Assembly (NCBI RefSeq): GCF_038561955.2
Contig: NZ_CP138333.2
Span: 1,550,001-1,614,000 of the forward strand
DNA: 64,000 bases
Source: Salinicoccus sp. Bachu38
Lineage (GTDB): Bacteria > Bacillota > Bacilli > Staphylococcales > Salinicoccaceae
Reading direction: 5' to 3'
Below are positions 20,800 to 29,765 of the stretch, piece by piece. The notes beneath the pieces were generated by a model. It made no database searches and was not told the origin of the DNA. It saw only the letters and a list, made by a program, of their open reading frames with translations. Every line of letters starts with the position of its first letter. Position 1 is the stretch's first letter. The position numbers and the translations under genes are program-made.

Positions 20800-21339
20800 T
20801 TACTGTCCATCATATGTTTCCCTTAAATAGCGGGCTTTAATCATGTTCTTATAACTTTGATAGTTGTTCTTGACGACATATGTGTCAGCAAAGAAGTCAT
20901 GCAGCCCGATTCTGTTCTCCGTGAAAATGACCATCAGGTATGGCAGGTAGAAGAGCTGGTTGTTGATGAACCGTCCAACCAGTTCACGATAGATCACTTG
21001 AGCAAAAGTCAATCTTCTGCCGTCCTGGGAGATTACGCTGATGCCGGTGATCATCTTGCCGAGCGTCTGCTGGAAGAAGTGCGTCATCAGCACAAAATAG
21101 GAGAAATATATGAGTGCTGTCATAATGTTATCAATACTGAAGAATGGTATCCACAAATATGCATCCCTGATTTCAAAAACATTCAGGATGGGATAGATGA
21201 GGATCTGTGACACCGCCCACAGTATGATGATGTCGATGATATAGCTGAAGAATCTCGTGAAAAAATGTGCCGTGGCCATGTAATCCAGCTTATCGAACAG
21301 TGTATCGTGTTCCGGTCCATATCTTTCATTCTGTTCCAA
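20800..21339 (-). CDS. RDD-family membrane protein
   Basis: A 179-residue integral membrane protein. The RDD pattern shows as FFTRFFSYIIDIIIL near residues 26-40, the second helix pair follows at about 70-95, and the third conserved block is TLGKMITGISVIS with FAQVIYRELVGRFINN. Some RDD proteins work in Na+/H+ exchange or salt tolerance, but most have no known role. It is 12 bases from the sppA stop upstream and 23 bases before tpx, suggesting an sppA-rdd-tpx transcript. Confidence 0.85.
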   Translation of the reverse strand: MEQNERYGPEHDTLFDKLDYMATAHFFTRFFSYIIDIIILWAVSQILIYPILNVFEIRDAYLWIPFFSIDNIMTALIYFSYFVLMTHFFQQTLGKMITGISVISQDGRRLTFAQVIYRELVGRFINNQLFYLPYLMVIFTENRIGLHDFFADTYVVKNNYQSYKNMIKARYLRETYDGQ

Positions 21340-21351
21340 ACAGACCCCTCC

Positions 21352-22350
21352 TTACTGTTCATACAGGTACATCGGTTGGACGCCCTGTCTGTTCTTGAGT
21401 AGTGACTCTATCTGTGCAATTTCCGTGTCTCCAATGAAGCCATTGATGAATTCCTTTGCCTTATAGCTGAAGGAGATCTGATTGTTTCCACCACGTCCAT
21501 ATTCTATGACTTCAGGGTTGCCTCCGACATTCTCCTTGAGCTCGGCCAGTGCATCTTCAAGATATCCCATCTGGTCGACGAGACCATTCTCCATTGCATC
21601 CTCACCAAGGTAGATCCTGCCGTCTGCAAGGTTCTCGACTTCCGCCTGACTCATGTCCCTGCCTTCGGCAACGACATTGACGAAGTCCTGATACATACTG
21701 TCGACCATGCCCTGGACATATTGCTCCTCTTCCTGAGTCGGATCCTTATGGCCGCCAAGCATCTCCTTCATATCCCCACTTGCATATGTTTCGAATTCGA
21801 TACCGTAATCTTCTGCAAGCTGACTGTAGTTGATGCTCTGCATGATGACGCCGATCGATCCTGTAAGCGTCTCGTCAGAAGCATAGATCTGGTCAGCGGG
21901 TGCTGATACGTAGTATCCGCCTGATGCCGCCATGCCTGCCATCGAACTGTAGATGGTCTTGCCCGCTTCTTTTGCCTCCACAAGATACTTATGTATCTCG
22001 GCACTTTCGTAGACGCCACCACCCGGGGAATCCACGTTAAGAAGCACGCCTTTGATGCTGTCATCACCTATGATTTCCTTCAGGGCCTCCACCGTCATCG
22101 TGTGATCGTATGCTTCCGTGTTGAACATGTTCGACGAACCTGAATCCATGATCGTCCCTTCGATGTTCAGGATGGCGATCCTGCTGTTCGCGTCCCCTGC
22201 TTCCACTACAAAGGAAGGTGGAAATTCACTGCCCGCATACTCTTCGAATACATCTTCCCAGTTGCTTGCCCACATGGCGTTGAAAATCGATGCGATGACG
22301 CCGAAAACAAGCAAGGCCAATGCAATGACAACTGCAATTATCCTTTTCAC
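21352..22350 (-). CDS. sppA: Signal peptide peptidase SppA
   Basis: Membrane-anchored serine protease that degrades cleaved signal peptides on the outer face of the membrane. The 332-residue protein has an N-terminal anchor (residues 3-25), then the SppA fold with NVDSPGGGVYESAE, the nucleophile region SMAGMAASGGYYVSAPAD (Ser near 148) and GSIGVIM. The catalytic lysine is probably that in YASGDMKEML near 200. Length is that of the short Gram-positive form. It heads an operon with the RDD gene and tpx and is divergent from NAD kinase. Confidence 0.93.
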   Translation of the reverse strand: MKRIIAVVIALALLVFGVIASIFNAMWASNWEDVFEEYAGSEFPPSFVVEAGDANSRIAILNIEGTIMDSGSSNMFNTEAYDHTMTVEALKEIIGDDSIKGVLLNVDSPGGGVYESAEIHKYLVEAKEAGKTIYSSMAGMAASGGYYVSAPADQIYASDETLTGSIGVIMQSINYSQLAEDYGIEFETYASGDMKEMLGGHKDPTQEEEQYVQGMVDSMYQDFVNVVAEGRDMSQAEVENLADGRIYLGEDAMENGLVDQMGYLEDALAELKENVGGNPEVIEYGRGGNNQISFSYKAKEFINGFIGDTEIAQIESLLKNRQGVQPMYLYEQ

Positions 22351-22433
22351 ATTAACATCCCTTTCTGATTATGCTATATACTGCTATTATGATACCATAT
22401 ACTTATTATTAACAGGAAACGGGAGTGAACTGC

Positions 22434-23234
22434 TTGATCAATTATAAAACCGTCTACTTCTATGCTCCTCATGGAGAAGAAACGCAAGAAATCAGAGAAG
22501 AGCTTTCAGAGCTGTTCAATAGGCTCGGCATAAGCACTGTCGAATCCGACAAGGAAGCGGACATAATTGCCTCCCTCGGTGGAGACGGCGCCTTCCTACA
22601 GGCAGTCAGACGCAGCAATTTCAGAGAGGATTGCGTCTACCTGGGCATCGCAATCGACAACGCCAGATACTTCTATGTGGATTTCCACTATCAGGATATA
22701 AGAAGTCTCGAAGAGGCATTTGAAAAAGATGATATCGATGTCAGGAACTACCCTGCCCTGGAAGTCAAAGTGAATGACAACAAACCAAGCTATTGCCTGA
22801 ATGAATTCACACTCCGTTCAAGCATCGTCAGAACAATAAAAATGGATGTATACATCAATGATTTCCTCTTCGAACAGTTCAATGGGGACGGCATACTTGT
22901 TTCCACTCCGACAGGCTCGACCGGCTACAACAAATCGATTGGCGGCGCAGTCGTCGATCCGCTGATCCGTGCCATGCAGGTGACGGAACTGGCAAGTGTC
23001 AACAACAACACCCACCGCACACTCGGTACAAGCTTCCTCCTGAACAGGGAGCGTCCTCTGACCCTGCTGATCGACAAGAACACCGACTACTATCCGGTCA
23101 TGTCCCTGGATAATGAGGCACTGAGCGTACGCAATACTGAAAAGGTGGAGCTGAAGATGAGCGATAAGCTGATCAAGACACTGAAATTGAAGAACAATAC
23201 ATTCTGGCATAAGACACAAAGAAACTTCCTCTGA
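22434..23234 (+). CDS. nadK: NAD kinase
   Basis: Phosphorylates NAD to NADP in the cytoplasm. The 266-residue protein carries the GGDG motif (SLGGDGAFLQAV near 43-54), NEFTLRSS, and the glycine-rich STPTGSTGYNKSIGG near 160. The preferred start is the TTG at 22434, six bases after GGGAGTG; the in-frame GTG at 22425 lies within that site. Length and motifs agree with staphylococcal PpnK. Monocistronic, convergent with the TSUP gene. Confidence 0.94.
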   Translation: MINYKTVYFYAPHGEETQEIREELSELFNRLGISTVESDKEADIIASLGGDGAFLQAVRRSNFREDCVYLGIAIDNARYFYVDFHYQDIRSLEEAFEKDDIDVRNYPALEVKVNDNKPSYCLNEFTLRSSIVRTIKMDVYINDFLFEQFNGDGILVSTPTGSTGYNKSIGGAVVDPLIRAMQVTELASVNNNTHRTLGTSFLLNRERPLTLLIDKNTDYYPVMSLDNEALSVRNTEKVELKMSDKLIKTLKLKNNTFWHKTQRNFL

Positions 23235-23250
23235 TGGATCAGAGGAAGTT
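23223..23250. terminator. Bidirectional terminator between nadK and TSUP gene
   Basis: Perfect 13-bp stem AACTTCCTCTGAT / ATCAGAGGAAGTT with a two-base loop, followed by TTTTTAT on the plus strand. The nadK stop codon lies inside the left arm. Confidence 0.85.
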
Positions 23251-23251
23251 T

Positions 23252-24025
23252 TTATATGTTCGACTGGAAAAAGTCATATAGGTTGGCGAGGATGAGTATC
23301 GACGTGACGATGATGAACAGCGCCTTCACATAGCCGACGCCTTTGGAAATCGCCATATGGGCACCGGCATACGAACCGAGGATCATGCTGGCTCCCATGG
23401 CGAGGCCATATGTGTAATTCACTTCACCCATGATGATGAAGAGCAGCAGTCCACCGATGTTGCTGCCGAAGTTCAGCACTTTGGCGTTCCCGGCGGACCT
23501 CAGGAAGTCAAAGCCGGAAAAAAGCATCAGAAACATCAGAAATGATCCCGTCCCTCCACCCATGAATCCGTCATAAAATCCGATGATGATGACGAAAAAT
23601 ATAAGAAAAACAACTTTTTTCCGGGTGAATACCGCCTTCTTCTCAATACCGCCCCAGTCCTTTTTCACCAATGTATAGATGAGCACGAAAATGAGCATGA
23701 CCAAAACGAGGGGCTTCAGTATCTCCCCCGGCATCCTGACTGCCAGAAGTGCCCCGCATATGGAAAGCAGGAAGCTGAGCGGGAAAAGCTTCATCACCAT
23801 CCGGAAGTCGACATGCCGCGCCCTCAGAAACTTCAAGGAGCTTGTCAAGGACCCGAAAGATGAGGCAAGCTTGTTCGTACCAAGCGCAGTGGCGGGGCTC
23901 ATGCCTGTTGCCAGCAGGGCAGGAATGGAAACCAGCCCGCCCCCGCCGACCACGGCATCGATGAACGCCGCCAGAAAACCAAGCGCGATGACCAGCAGCA
24001 GAGCGGAAAGTTCGATATCCGGCAT
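23252..24025 (-). CDS. TSUP-family (TauE/SafE) membrane permease
   Basis: A 257-residue protein with eight predicted membrane helices in two repeats. The family glycine signatures are AAFIDAVVGGGGLVSIPAL with GTNKLASSFGS in the first half and GFYDGFMGGGTGSF with NFGSNIGGLL in the second. TSUP proteins export or import sulfur compounds and organic anions such as sulfite, sulfoacetate or taurine. The ATG at 24025 overlaps the end of thiI (a four-thiouridine and thiamine sulfur carrier). A sulfur-related role is thus suggested by context only. Confidence 0.85.
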   Translation of the reverse strand: MPDIELSALLLVIALGFLAAFIDAVVGGGGLVSIPALLATGMSPATALGTNKLASSFGSLTSSLKFLRARHVDFRMVMKLFPLSFLLSICGALLAVRMPGEILKPLVLVMLIFVLIYTLVKKDWGGIEKKAVFTRKKVVFLIFFVIIIGFYDGFMGGGTGSFLMFLMLFSGFDFLRSAGNAKVLNFGSNIGGLLLFIIMGEVNYTYGLAMGASMILGSYAGAHMAISKGVGYVKALFIIVTSILILANLYDFFQSNI

Positions 24026-24030
24026 CTGGC

Positions 24031-25230
24031 CTAGAGCAATGACCTGAATGCTTCTTTTTCTTCTGCATCGTTCACAGAATAGCATTCAATACCAGCCAGT
24101 GCCTTTTCGATCATCGGTTCGAAATCCACCTTGGATTCGAACTTCTCGACCTTCTCCACCACAGGCTTCGTCTTCGGTGATTTGGGTTTGAATATGGTAC
24201 AGCAGTCTTCATACGGCAGTACGGACGTCTCGTAGGTGCCATAGTTGCGTGCCATGGCTACAATTTCATTCTTCTCCAGTGTCAGCAGTGGCCGGAGCAC
24301 TGGGAAATTTGTGACTGCATTGATTGCGTGCATGCTGGCCAGCGTCTGTGAAGCGACCTGCCCTAGGTTTTCACCATTGACGATCGCCTTCGCATCGACC
24401 TGTTTTGCCAGACGCTCTGCGATGATGAGCATGATCCGCCGCGTCGTCGTCATGGACATGTTGTCCGGAATCCAGTCATATATCTTCGTCTGCAGCTCCG
24501 TGAAAGGTACGATATGGAGTTTGATGTCCGCCCCTGTCCGTTTCGACATGATGTCGACCAGCTGCTTGACCTTTTCGGTCGCCTGAGGGCTCGTATAAGG
24601 CGGGGAGTGGAAATGAATCGCTTCAATCTCTACACCCTTTTTCATCACTTCCAGTCCTGCAACCGGAGAATCGATGCCTCCCGAGAGCATCAGCAGTGCC
24701 CGGCCGCCTGTTCCAATCGGCAGCCCGCCGATGCACTGCCTCACTTCATGATACATGTAGATGCCGTCGATCCTCACTTCCACCATGATCTGATGCTCGG
24801 GATGTTTTACATCGACCTCCAATTTCGGCACATTATCCAGCACATATCCACCGAGCATCTGCTGGATATCGAACGTCTTCAGATGATAGCTCTTATCTGC
24901 CCGCTTGACCTCGATCTTGAAGGTATCCCCCTCACCGAACCCGTTTGCGAAATGGACGGCCGTGTCCTTCATCGCCGCTTCAGACCGTTCGAGCTTCGCC
25001 ACCGGGGACACGCTCAGTATTCCGTTCACATTCTCCAGAGCATCCATGACTGCGCCAGGTGCCTCGTCACCCAAAGTAATATAGGCGCGGTCCCAATGTG
25101 CATTGAGTTCAACATCAAAATCCGCCAATGCACGCTTCATATTTTGTCTCAACGCGTTGATGAACATCTTCCTGTTCCTTGTCTTCAGGGTGATTTCACC
25201 GTATCTCACCAGAATATGGTCATAAATCAT
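24031..25230 (-). CDS. thiI: tRNA 4-thiouridine synthase / thiazole sulfurtransferase
   Basis: Adenylates U8 of tRNA and transfers sulfur from a cysteine desulfurase; also donates sulfur for thiamine thiazole. The 399-residue protein has a ferredoxin-like N-terminal part, a THUMP domain (about 60-165), and the PP-loop LLMLSGGIDSPVAGLEVMKKG near 180. It ends without the rhodanese domain found in enteric ThiI, as in other Firmicutes. It overlaps the desulfurase gene by four bases, giving the usual nifS-thiI pair. Confidence 0.96.
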   Translation of the reverse strand: MIYDHILVRYGEITLKTRNRKMFINALRQNMKRALADFDVELNAHWDRAYITLGDEAPGAVMDALENVNGILSVSPVAKLERSEAAMKDTAVHFANGFGEGDTFKIEVKRADKSYHLKTFDIQQMLGGYVLDNVPKLEVDVKHPEHQIMVEVRIDGIYMYHEVRQCIGGLPIGTGGRALLMLSGGIDSPVAGLEVMKKGVEIEAIHFHSPPYTSPQATEKVKQLVDIMSKRTGADIKLHIVPFTELQTKIYDWIPDNMSMTTTRRIMLIIAERLAKQVDAKAIVNGENLGQVASQTLASMHAINAVTNFPVLRPLLTLEKNEIVAMARNYGTYETSVLPYEDCCTIFKPKSPKTKPVVEKVEKFESKVDFEPMIEKALAGIECYSVNDAEEKEAFRSLL

Positions 25231-26354
25231 TTCAATACATCTCCTATTTCATTATGCACCGCCTGCAGTGCGGTGATCAGTCTTTTCACTTCTGCGTCTC
25301 CAGTCTGGCTGCTGAAGGAAATTCTTATGCTGCCTTCTATCACCGGTTGTGTATTCCCCATGGCGAGCAGTGTTTCGTTCAGCTTACTGAGCTTTGATGC
25401 GCATGCACTGGTCGTCGAGACGAAGATATCATGGCTGCCGAGCGCATTGACCACAACTTCCCCTTTTGCACCAGTGAATGAGATATTCATAATATGCGGC
25501 ACACCGGAAGGCTGGATTTGAACCGCATGGAACCCGTCCAATGCCTCTCTGACCTGTCTGTTATAGGCAGCCACCCGTGTATATGATTCGTCCAGCTGCT
25601 CATCACTTATTCTCAACGCCCGGGCCATTGCTGCAGCCCCCGGCAGATTGACGGTGCCACTTCTGATATTCCCTTCATGCCCGCCTCCGTATGTGATGGC
25701 GGACAGTGTCTTCACTTCCTTCGCCATGAGCGCGCCGACACCTTTCACTCCATGAAATTTGTGGGCGCTGATGCTGACGGAGTCCGCTTCGCTGTAATCC
25801 ACCCTGATCTTGCCGACAGCTTGTGTCGCATCGACATGGAAGTGTACCCTCGGGTATTGCTTCAGGACTTCGCAGATTTTTTCAATCGGCTGGATGCTGC
25901 CGACAATATTGTTGACTGCCATTACAGTGACGAATACGACATCATCATCGAGCAGTTCCCCGAGATGCGCCATATTCACTGTTCCGTCAGACAGGGCGCG
26001 GATATACCGGACGTTGAACCCTTCATCTTTCATCGCTTCTGCCACATTAATGACACTCGGGTGTTCAAGTTCGCTGATGAGCATCGTCCTGCCGAAGGGC
26101 TTCTTATGGCGAAGTACACTCTGGACTGCGATATTGTTGCTCTCCGTTGCGCCGGAGGTGAATACGCAGTCATGATTCCCGAGACCCATCAGATCAATAA
26201 CCTGCCTTCTCGATGCTTCCAGCAGCTTTGCCGCTTCCCGCCCTGCCTGGTGGATGCTTGCCGTATTGAAATAGTACGACCTGTTGACATTCATATATGT
26301 GTCCAGCACGTCATCATATGGACGCGTCGTTGCTGCGTTATCCATGTATATCAA
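25227..26354 (-). CDS. Cysteine desulfurase, NifS/IscS family
   Basis: PLP enzyme that takes sulfur from cysteine to feed ThiI. The 375-residue protein begins MIYMDNAATTRP and contains TSGATESNNIAVQ, HFHVDATQAVGK and the PLP lysine in SISAHKFHGVKGVGAL near 200. The persulfide cysteine lies in the loop TTSACASKLSK near 325. The TTG start at 26354 has AAGGAG seven bases upstream; the ATG at 26345 is too far from it. Overlap with thiI supports a dedicated tRNA-thiolation partner, like Bacillus NifZ. Confidence 0.95.
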   Translation of the reverse strand: MIYMDNAATTRPYDDVLDTYMNVNRSYYFNTASIHQAGREAAKLLEASRRQVIDLMGLGNHDCVFTSGATESNNIAVQSVLRHKKPFGRTMLISELEHPSVINVAEAMKDEGFNVRYIRALSDGTVNMAHLGELLDDDVVFVTVMAVNNIVGSIQPIEKICEVLKQYPRVHFHVDATQAVGKIRVDYSEADSVSISAHKFHGVKGVGALMAKEVKTLSAITYGGGHEGNIRSGTVNLPGAAAMARALRISDEQLDESYTRVAAYNRQVREALDGFHAVQIQPSGVPHIMNISFTGAKGEVVVNALGSHDIFVSTTSACASKLSKLNETLLAMGNTQPVIEGSIRISFSSQTGDAEVKRLITALQAVHNEIGDVLK

Positions 26355-26375
26355 AATATCACTCCTTAAATAAAA

Positions 26376-26404
26376 GGGACTCGGGATCTGTCATCCCAAG
26401 TCTC
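26376..26404 (-). terminator. Terminator of ezrA
   Basis: Stem GACTTGGGAT / ATCCCGAGTC (minus strand, one G-T pair) with a 5-base loop, then CCCTTTTATTT. It lies between ezrA and the desulfurase gene. Confidence 0.75.
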
Positions 26405-26409
26405 CTATT

Positions 26410-28104
26410 CTATCGCTTATCAAATTCTTTCTCAATACGTTCTGCTGCACCCGGCTCCACTTTGTCGAGTGCCATCCTGACAATCTCCAGTGCACGCTTG
26501 TAGCGATTCTCCCTGAAGAGGCGTTCCGCTTCATTCAGCTTATGGCTGAAGTCCGGGTCGTCCCTTCTGTAGCGGTTGCCGTATTGGATCATGACTTCCG
26601 TCAAGCGGGCTTCCTGGAGTATTTCATATGCTTCCTGCTCATATTTATTCATCAGGATTACAGTGCGGTTCACCTTATCCTTGATGTACTGGACATTCAA
26701 AGGACGCCGCTTAAAATACTTGTTGATTTCTTTGACATCTATGTCCAGCTCGTTTTTCATGACCAGGAACTTTTCGGGAACGCTTGTAAGGTTCGAACCG
26801 AGAAGTTCCCTGTAGATTTCCTCTTTCCGGTCCTGGACCAGCAGTGCATTCTCCCGTGCCTCCGCCTCATCTTCGCGCAGGTTGATCAGGTACTGCTGGA
26901 TCTGCTGCTGCTCTTCGTTGATGGAGCCGATATTACCCTTGATGTACTCCAGATTGTCGAGTACTTCGCTGTACCGTGCCATCGTCTTGGAAGTTTCGGA
27001 AATGATCTCGTCATAGACTTCGATCATGCTTTCGATTTCATGCTCGTACTTCTGAACCTGATGGATATCCGTTTCATTGATGTGGAACTGCTCTTTGACA
27101 TAATCGATCTCCGTGCGCAGCGTATAGTTCATATCCTTTGCATGAAACAGGTTGTCCGTAATGATATCCTTTTCGTGATCGACCTTCGTCTTCGCCATGA
27201 CCTCGTGCTCCACGAGTTCAAGCATGTCATCCAGCTGGGTATTGATATCATCCAGGATGTCCCTGGCTTCATCGAGTTCAAGGCGTGTGATCAGCGGCTC
27301 CACAAGGTTCAGTTTCCCTTTGAGTGTGGCCAGTTTGCCTTCCACTTTGATGTGTTCAAGGTCATATCCTTCCGCTTTCAGGTCACGGCATCCGAAACGC
27401 ACTTCCTGGAACTGCTGGGGCAGATCCTTCTGGACCTCTTTGATCAGGAGCGGTATTTCATCCATGTTCTCCTTGAGGATGGAGAGCTCTTCATGCACTT
27501 CATCTATCTCCTTGTTCGCAGTGACATAGTTGCCCTCGTTCACCTGTTTTTCGTACGCTTTCAGTTCGGGTTCATATGTCTCTATCAGCTTTTCAAGATG
27601 AGGCTGTGCATCCCCAAACTGATGTCCGTTCGCAAGCACATCACGCTTCGCTTCGCGGTAGAGCCGCTCCGCTTCATTGTACTTCCTCTCGCCCTCTTTG
27701 TTCGCGTCGATCAGCTCATGGATTTCACCGGACAGTTCCTTGTACTTCCCCTCGACGCTTTCAAGCTTTGCATTTGCACTTTCAGTCTTTGCACGACTGT
27801 CATTGAAACGAAATTTCTCAACATCTTCAGTAGCCTGATCCAGGTCATTTTGGGCCTCTACCAGAGAATGTTTAAGTACGTTCTGCCAGTCCGACTGCCA
27901 AGTCTTGTACAGGGACCGTGCTTCGCCATGGAGATTGTAGTTCTTGACTTTGACAAGCTCGTCCTGAAACGGCAGATTCCGCATTCCCTCGAGTTTTACA
28001 TATTGCGTCTTTATGTCATCTTTTCTGATGTTACGCATATATAACAGCGTGCCGATCGCGATTACGATGGCAAGTATGACAACGATTAAAACATAGACCC
28101 ACAT
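26410..28104 (-). CDS. ezrA: Septation ring regulator EzrA
   Basis: Negative regulator of FtsZ ring formation and scaffold of the divisome. The 564-residue protein has one N-terminal membrane helix (residues about 3-23), then about 540 residues of almost unbroken heptad-rich coiled coil, as in the spectrin-like repeats of EzrA. The conserved C-terminal patch with RRPLNVQYIKDKVN is near 475. The N-terminal helix puts the coil in the cytoplasm. AGGAGGT precedes the ATG. Antisense reading frames through this gene are long only because of its composition. Confidence 0.95.
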   Translation of the reverse strand: MWVYVLIVVILAIVIAIGTLLYMRNIRKDDIKTQYVKLEGMRNLPFQDELVKVKNYNLHGEARSLYKTWQSDWQNVLKHSLVEAQNDLDQATEDVEKFRFNDSRAKTESANAKLESVEGKYKELSGEIHELIDANKEGERKYNEAERLYREAKRDVLANGHQFGDAQPHLEKLIETYEPELKAYEKQVNEGNYVTANKEIDEVHEELSILKENMDEIPLLIKEVQKDLPQQFQEVRFGCRDLKAEGYDLEHIKVEGKLATLKGKLNLVEPLITRLELDEARDILDDINTQLDDMLELVEHEVMAKTKVDHEKDIITDNLFHAKDMNYTLRTEIDYVKEQFHINETDIHQVQKYEHEIESMIEVYDEIISETSKTMARYSEVLDNLEYIKGNIGSINEEQQQIQQYLINLREDEAEARENALLVQDRKEEIYRELLGSNLTSVPEKFLVMKNELDIDVKEINKYFKRRPLNVQYIKDKVNRTVILMNKYEQEAYEILQEARLTEVMIQYGNRYRRDDPDFSHKLNEAERLFRENRYKRALEIVRMALDKVEPGAAERIEKEFDKR

Positions 28105-28207
28105 ACAGCTACCTCCTAAGTATATAATTAGATTATAGCTTAAAAAATTGAAAGAAAAAACATATAAATGTATAATTCATTAATATTTATATAGACAGGG
28201 TGATTAA

Positions 28208-28678
28208 ATGTTTACAGAAACTCAAATCAAAGACTACACACAACTGAACCAGATGCTCAAAGGCCTGATTGAAGACGAGACGGACCGCATCGCCAATCTG
28301 TCCAATGCGTCAAGCCTGCTCAACGTATTCCTCGAAGACATCAACTGGGTCGGCTTCTACCTGTATGACGAAGCGGCAGACGAGCTCGTGCTCGGCCCGT
28401 TCCAGGGACTGCCCGCCTGCGTGAGGATCCAGAATGGAAAAGGCGTCTGCGGCCTTGCCTTCAAGGGAAATGACATCTTCATCGTCGATGATGTCACACA
28501 ATTCCCCGGACACATCGCATGTGATGCAAACAGCCGTTCGGAAATCGTCGTACCGATCTACAAGGACGGTACACCAATCGGCGTACTCGATATCGACTCC
28601 CCCACTTTCGACCGTTTCACGGAAGAAGACCGCAAGGGGCTCAGCGACTTCGTGGAAGTATTGAAACAGTATATCTAG
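28208..28678 (+). CDS. Free methionine-(R)-sulfoxide reductase, GAF type
   Basis: Reduces free methionine R-sulfoxide, an oxidative-damage repair reaction. The 156-residue protein is a single GAF domain with the family entries INWVGFYL and the three catalytic cysteines: LPACVRI (Cys84), GKGVCGLA (Cys94) and GHIACDANSRSEIVVPI (Cys118). The last motif is the signature of fRMsr, not of signalling GAF domains. It is homologous in position to ytsP beside ezrA and rpsD. Ribosome site GGGTGAT precedes the ATG. Confidence 0.93.
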   Translation: MFTETQIKDYTQLNQMLKGLIEDETDRIANLSNASSLLNVFLEDINWVGFYLYDEAADELVLGPFQGLPACVRIQNGKGVCGLAFKGNDIFIVDDVTQFPGHIACDANSRSEIVVPIYKDGTPIGVLDIDSPTFDRFTEEDRKGLSDFVEVLKQYI

Positions 28679-28689
28679 AAGAACGTCCA

Positions 28690-28718
28690 TTGACAAGCAT
28701 CAACCATTTGTGTATAAT
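28690..28718 (+). promoter_or_regulatory. Consensus promoter of rpsD
   Basis: -35 TTGACA at 28690-28695 and -10 TATAAT at 28713-28718 with a 17-base spacer, a perfect sigma-A promoter. Transcription should start near 28725. Confidence 0.92.
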
Positions 28719-28724
28719 CATTAA

Positions 28725-28903
28725 TTGTGTAAATGAACGGATTAAGTAGCGGATGACCATTACATGTCAGCATGCGGTTCCCTTGGTGGTGTGCTGCGTA
28801 ACTGATGCTATAAGGCGAAGGCACTTAAAATCGCATGCCCATGTAAGTGGTTATCACCCTTATGATGTCTTTTGCATAGACAAAACAATAAGGAGGAGTC
28901 AAA
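28725..28903 (+). promoter_or_regulatory. rpsD leader, probable S4 autoregulatory RNA
   Basis: About 180 untranslated bases separate the promoter from rpsD and contain several GC-rich hairpin arms (for example GCATGCGG and CGCATGCC). Bacillus rpsD has such a leader, bound by S4 to repress its own translation. The assignment is by position, length and structure; I did not align it to the known motif. Confidence 0.7.
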
Positions 28904-29506
28904 ATGGCTCGTTTTACAGGTTCAACTTGGAAAAAGTCCCGCCGTCTCGGAATCTCACTGAGTGGCACAGGCAAAGAACTCGAACGCCGTCCGTACGCCC
29001 CTGGTGACCACGGCCCAACACAAAGAAGAAAGCTTTCCGAATACGGAATGCAGCTTCAGGAGAAGCAGAAGCTCCGTTTCATGTATGGAATTACTGAACG
29101 CCAGTTCCGTACAATCTTCGACCGTTCTGCAAAAATGAAAGGTGTTCATGGTGAAAACTTCATGATCCTTCTCGCTTCCCGTCTGGATGCAGTTGTATAC
29201 CAGCTCGGACTTGCAAGAACACGCCGTCAGGCGCGTCAGCTCGTCAACCACGGTCACGTGACTGTAGATGGCAAACGTGTGGATATCCCATCCTTCACGC
29301 TTAAAGCTGGTCAGACTATCGGCCTGCGTGAAAAATCCCGCAACCTCGATATCGTCAAAGAAGCGATCGAGTACAACAACTTCGTGCCTGAATACCTTAC
29401 ATTCGACGAAGAAAAAATGGAAGGTACTTTCGTACGTCAGCCAGAGCGTTCCGAGCTCGCTGCTGAAATCAACGAACAGCTTATCGTCGAGTACTACTCC
29501 AGATAA
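28904..29506 (+). CDS. rpsD: 30S ribosomal protein S4
   Basis: Primary 16S rRNA-binding protein that nucleates 30S assembly. The 200-residue protein shows the expected N terminus [31 protein letters not shown], and the S4 RNA-binding domain with [27 protein letters not shown] near 92-120. The zinc-binding cysteines found in some S4 proteins are absent, as usual in staphylococci. AAGGAGGAG precedes the ATG. It is a monocistronic gene with its own promoter, leader and strong terminator; the prophage remnant begins just after it. Confidence 0.98.
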   Translation: MARFTGSTWKKSRRLGISLSGTGKELERRPYAPGDHGPTQRRKLSEYGMQLQEKQKLRFMYGITERQFRTIFDRSAKMKGVHGENFMILLASRLDAVVYQLGLARTRRQARQLVNHGHVTVDGKRVDIPSFTLKAGQTIGLREKSRNLDIVKEAIEYNNFVPEYLTFDEEKMEGTFVRQPERSELAAEINEQLIVEYYSR

Positions 29507-29524
29507 TAGGTTGAAACAGTACCC

Positions 29525-29566
29525 AAAAGGCTCCAAATCCTCATATGAGGATTTGGAGCCTTTTTT
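29525..29566 (+). terminator. Strong terminator of rpsD
   Basis: Perfect 19-bp inverted repeat (AAAAGGCTCC..., centre CATATG) followed by TTTTTT. It marks the left limit of core sequence before the prophage remnant. Confidence 0.95.
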
Positions 29567-29705
29567 ATTATCATGTATAACCCGTCAAATCCCGTCATAT
29601 TTCTGACAAGGACGGATGTATTTTACGATTATATATAATTGGCCAGTATTTGAATCAGCAGCTTCGCTGATCTTTCCCACTGCTTCCTTTTTCAATGATT
29701 ATGTA

Positions 29706-29727
29706 TCCTCCCCACTGGGGGGAGGCA
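29706..29727. repeat. GC-rich hairpin downstream of the amidase gene
   Basis: Inverted repeat CCTCCCC / GGGGAGG with a short loop, 40 bases after the amidase stop on the minus strand. It lacks a good T-run in either direction, so it may be a weak terminator or an end-of-element structure. Nothing else was seen in 29567-29765. Confidence 0.4.
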
Positions 29728-29765
29728 ATATATTATATTCTTTTCATTCGCTACTGCTATTGATC

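Noticed and set aside
26542-28044. 500-codon plus-strand frame over ezrA
   Set aside because: Mirror frame of a coiled-coil gene rich in Glu, Lys and Asp codons, which rarely give stops in the opposite strand. It reads as unnatural Phe/Leu/Val-rich sequence without a start site.
28753-29007. 84-codon frame through the rpsD leader
   Set aside because: It crosses the structured leader into rpsD in another frame and has no ribosome site; the region is better explained as an S4-binding leader.
29567-29765. attL/attR pair flanking the prophage remnant
   Set aside because: I compared the stretch after rpsD with the stretches around 36007-36200 and 36783-36965 and saw no shared direct repeat of useful length.
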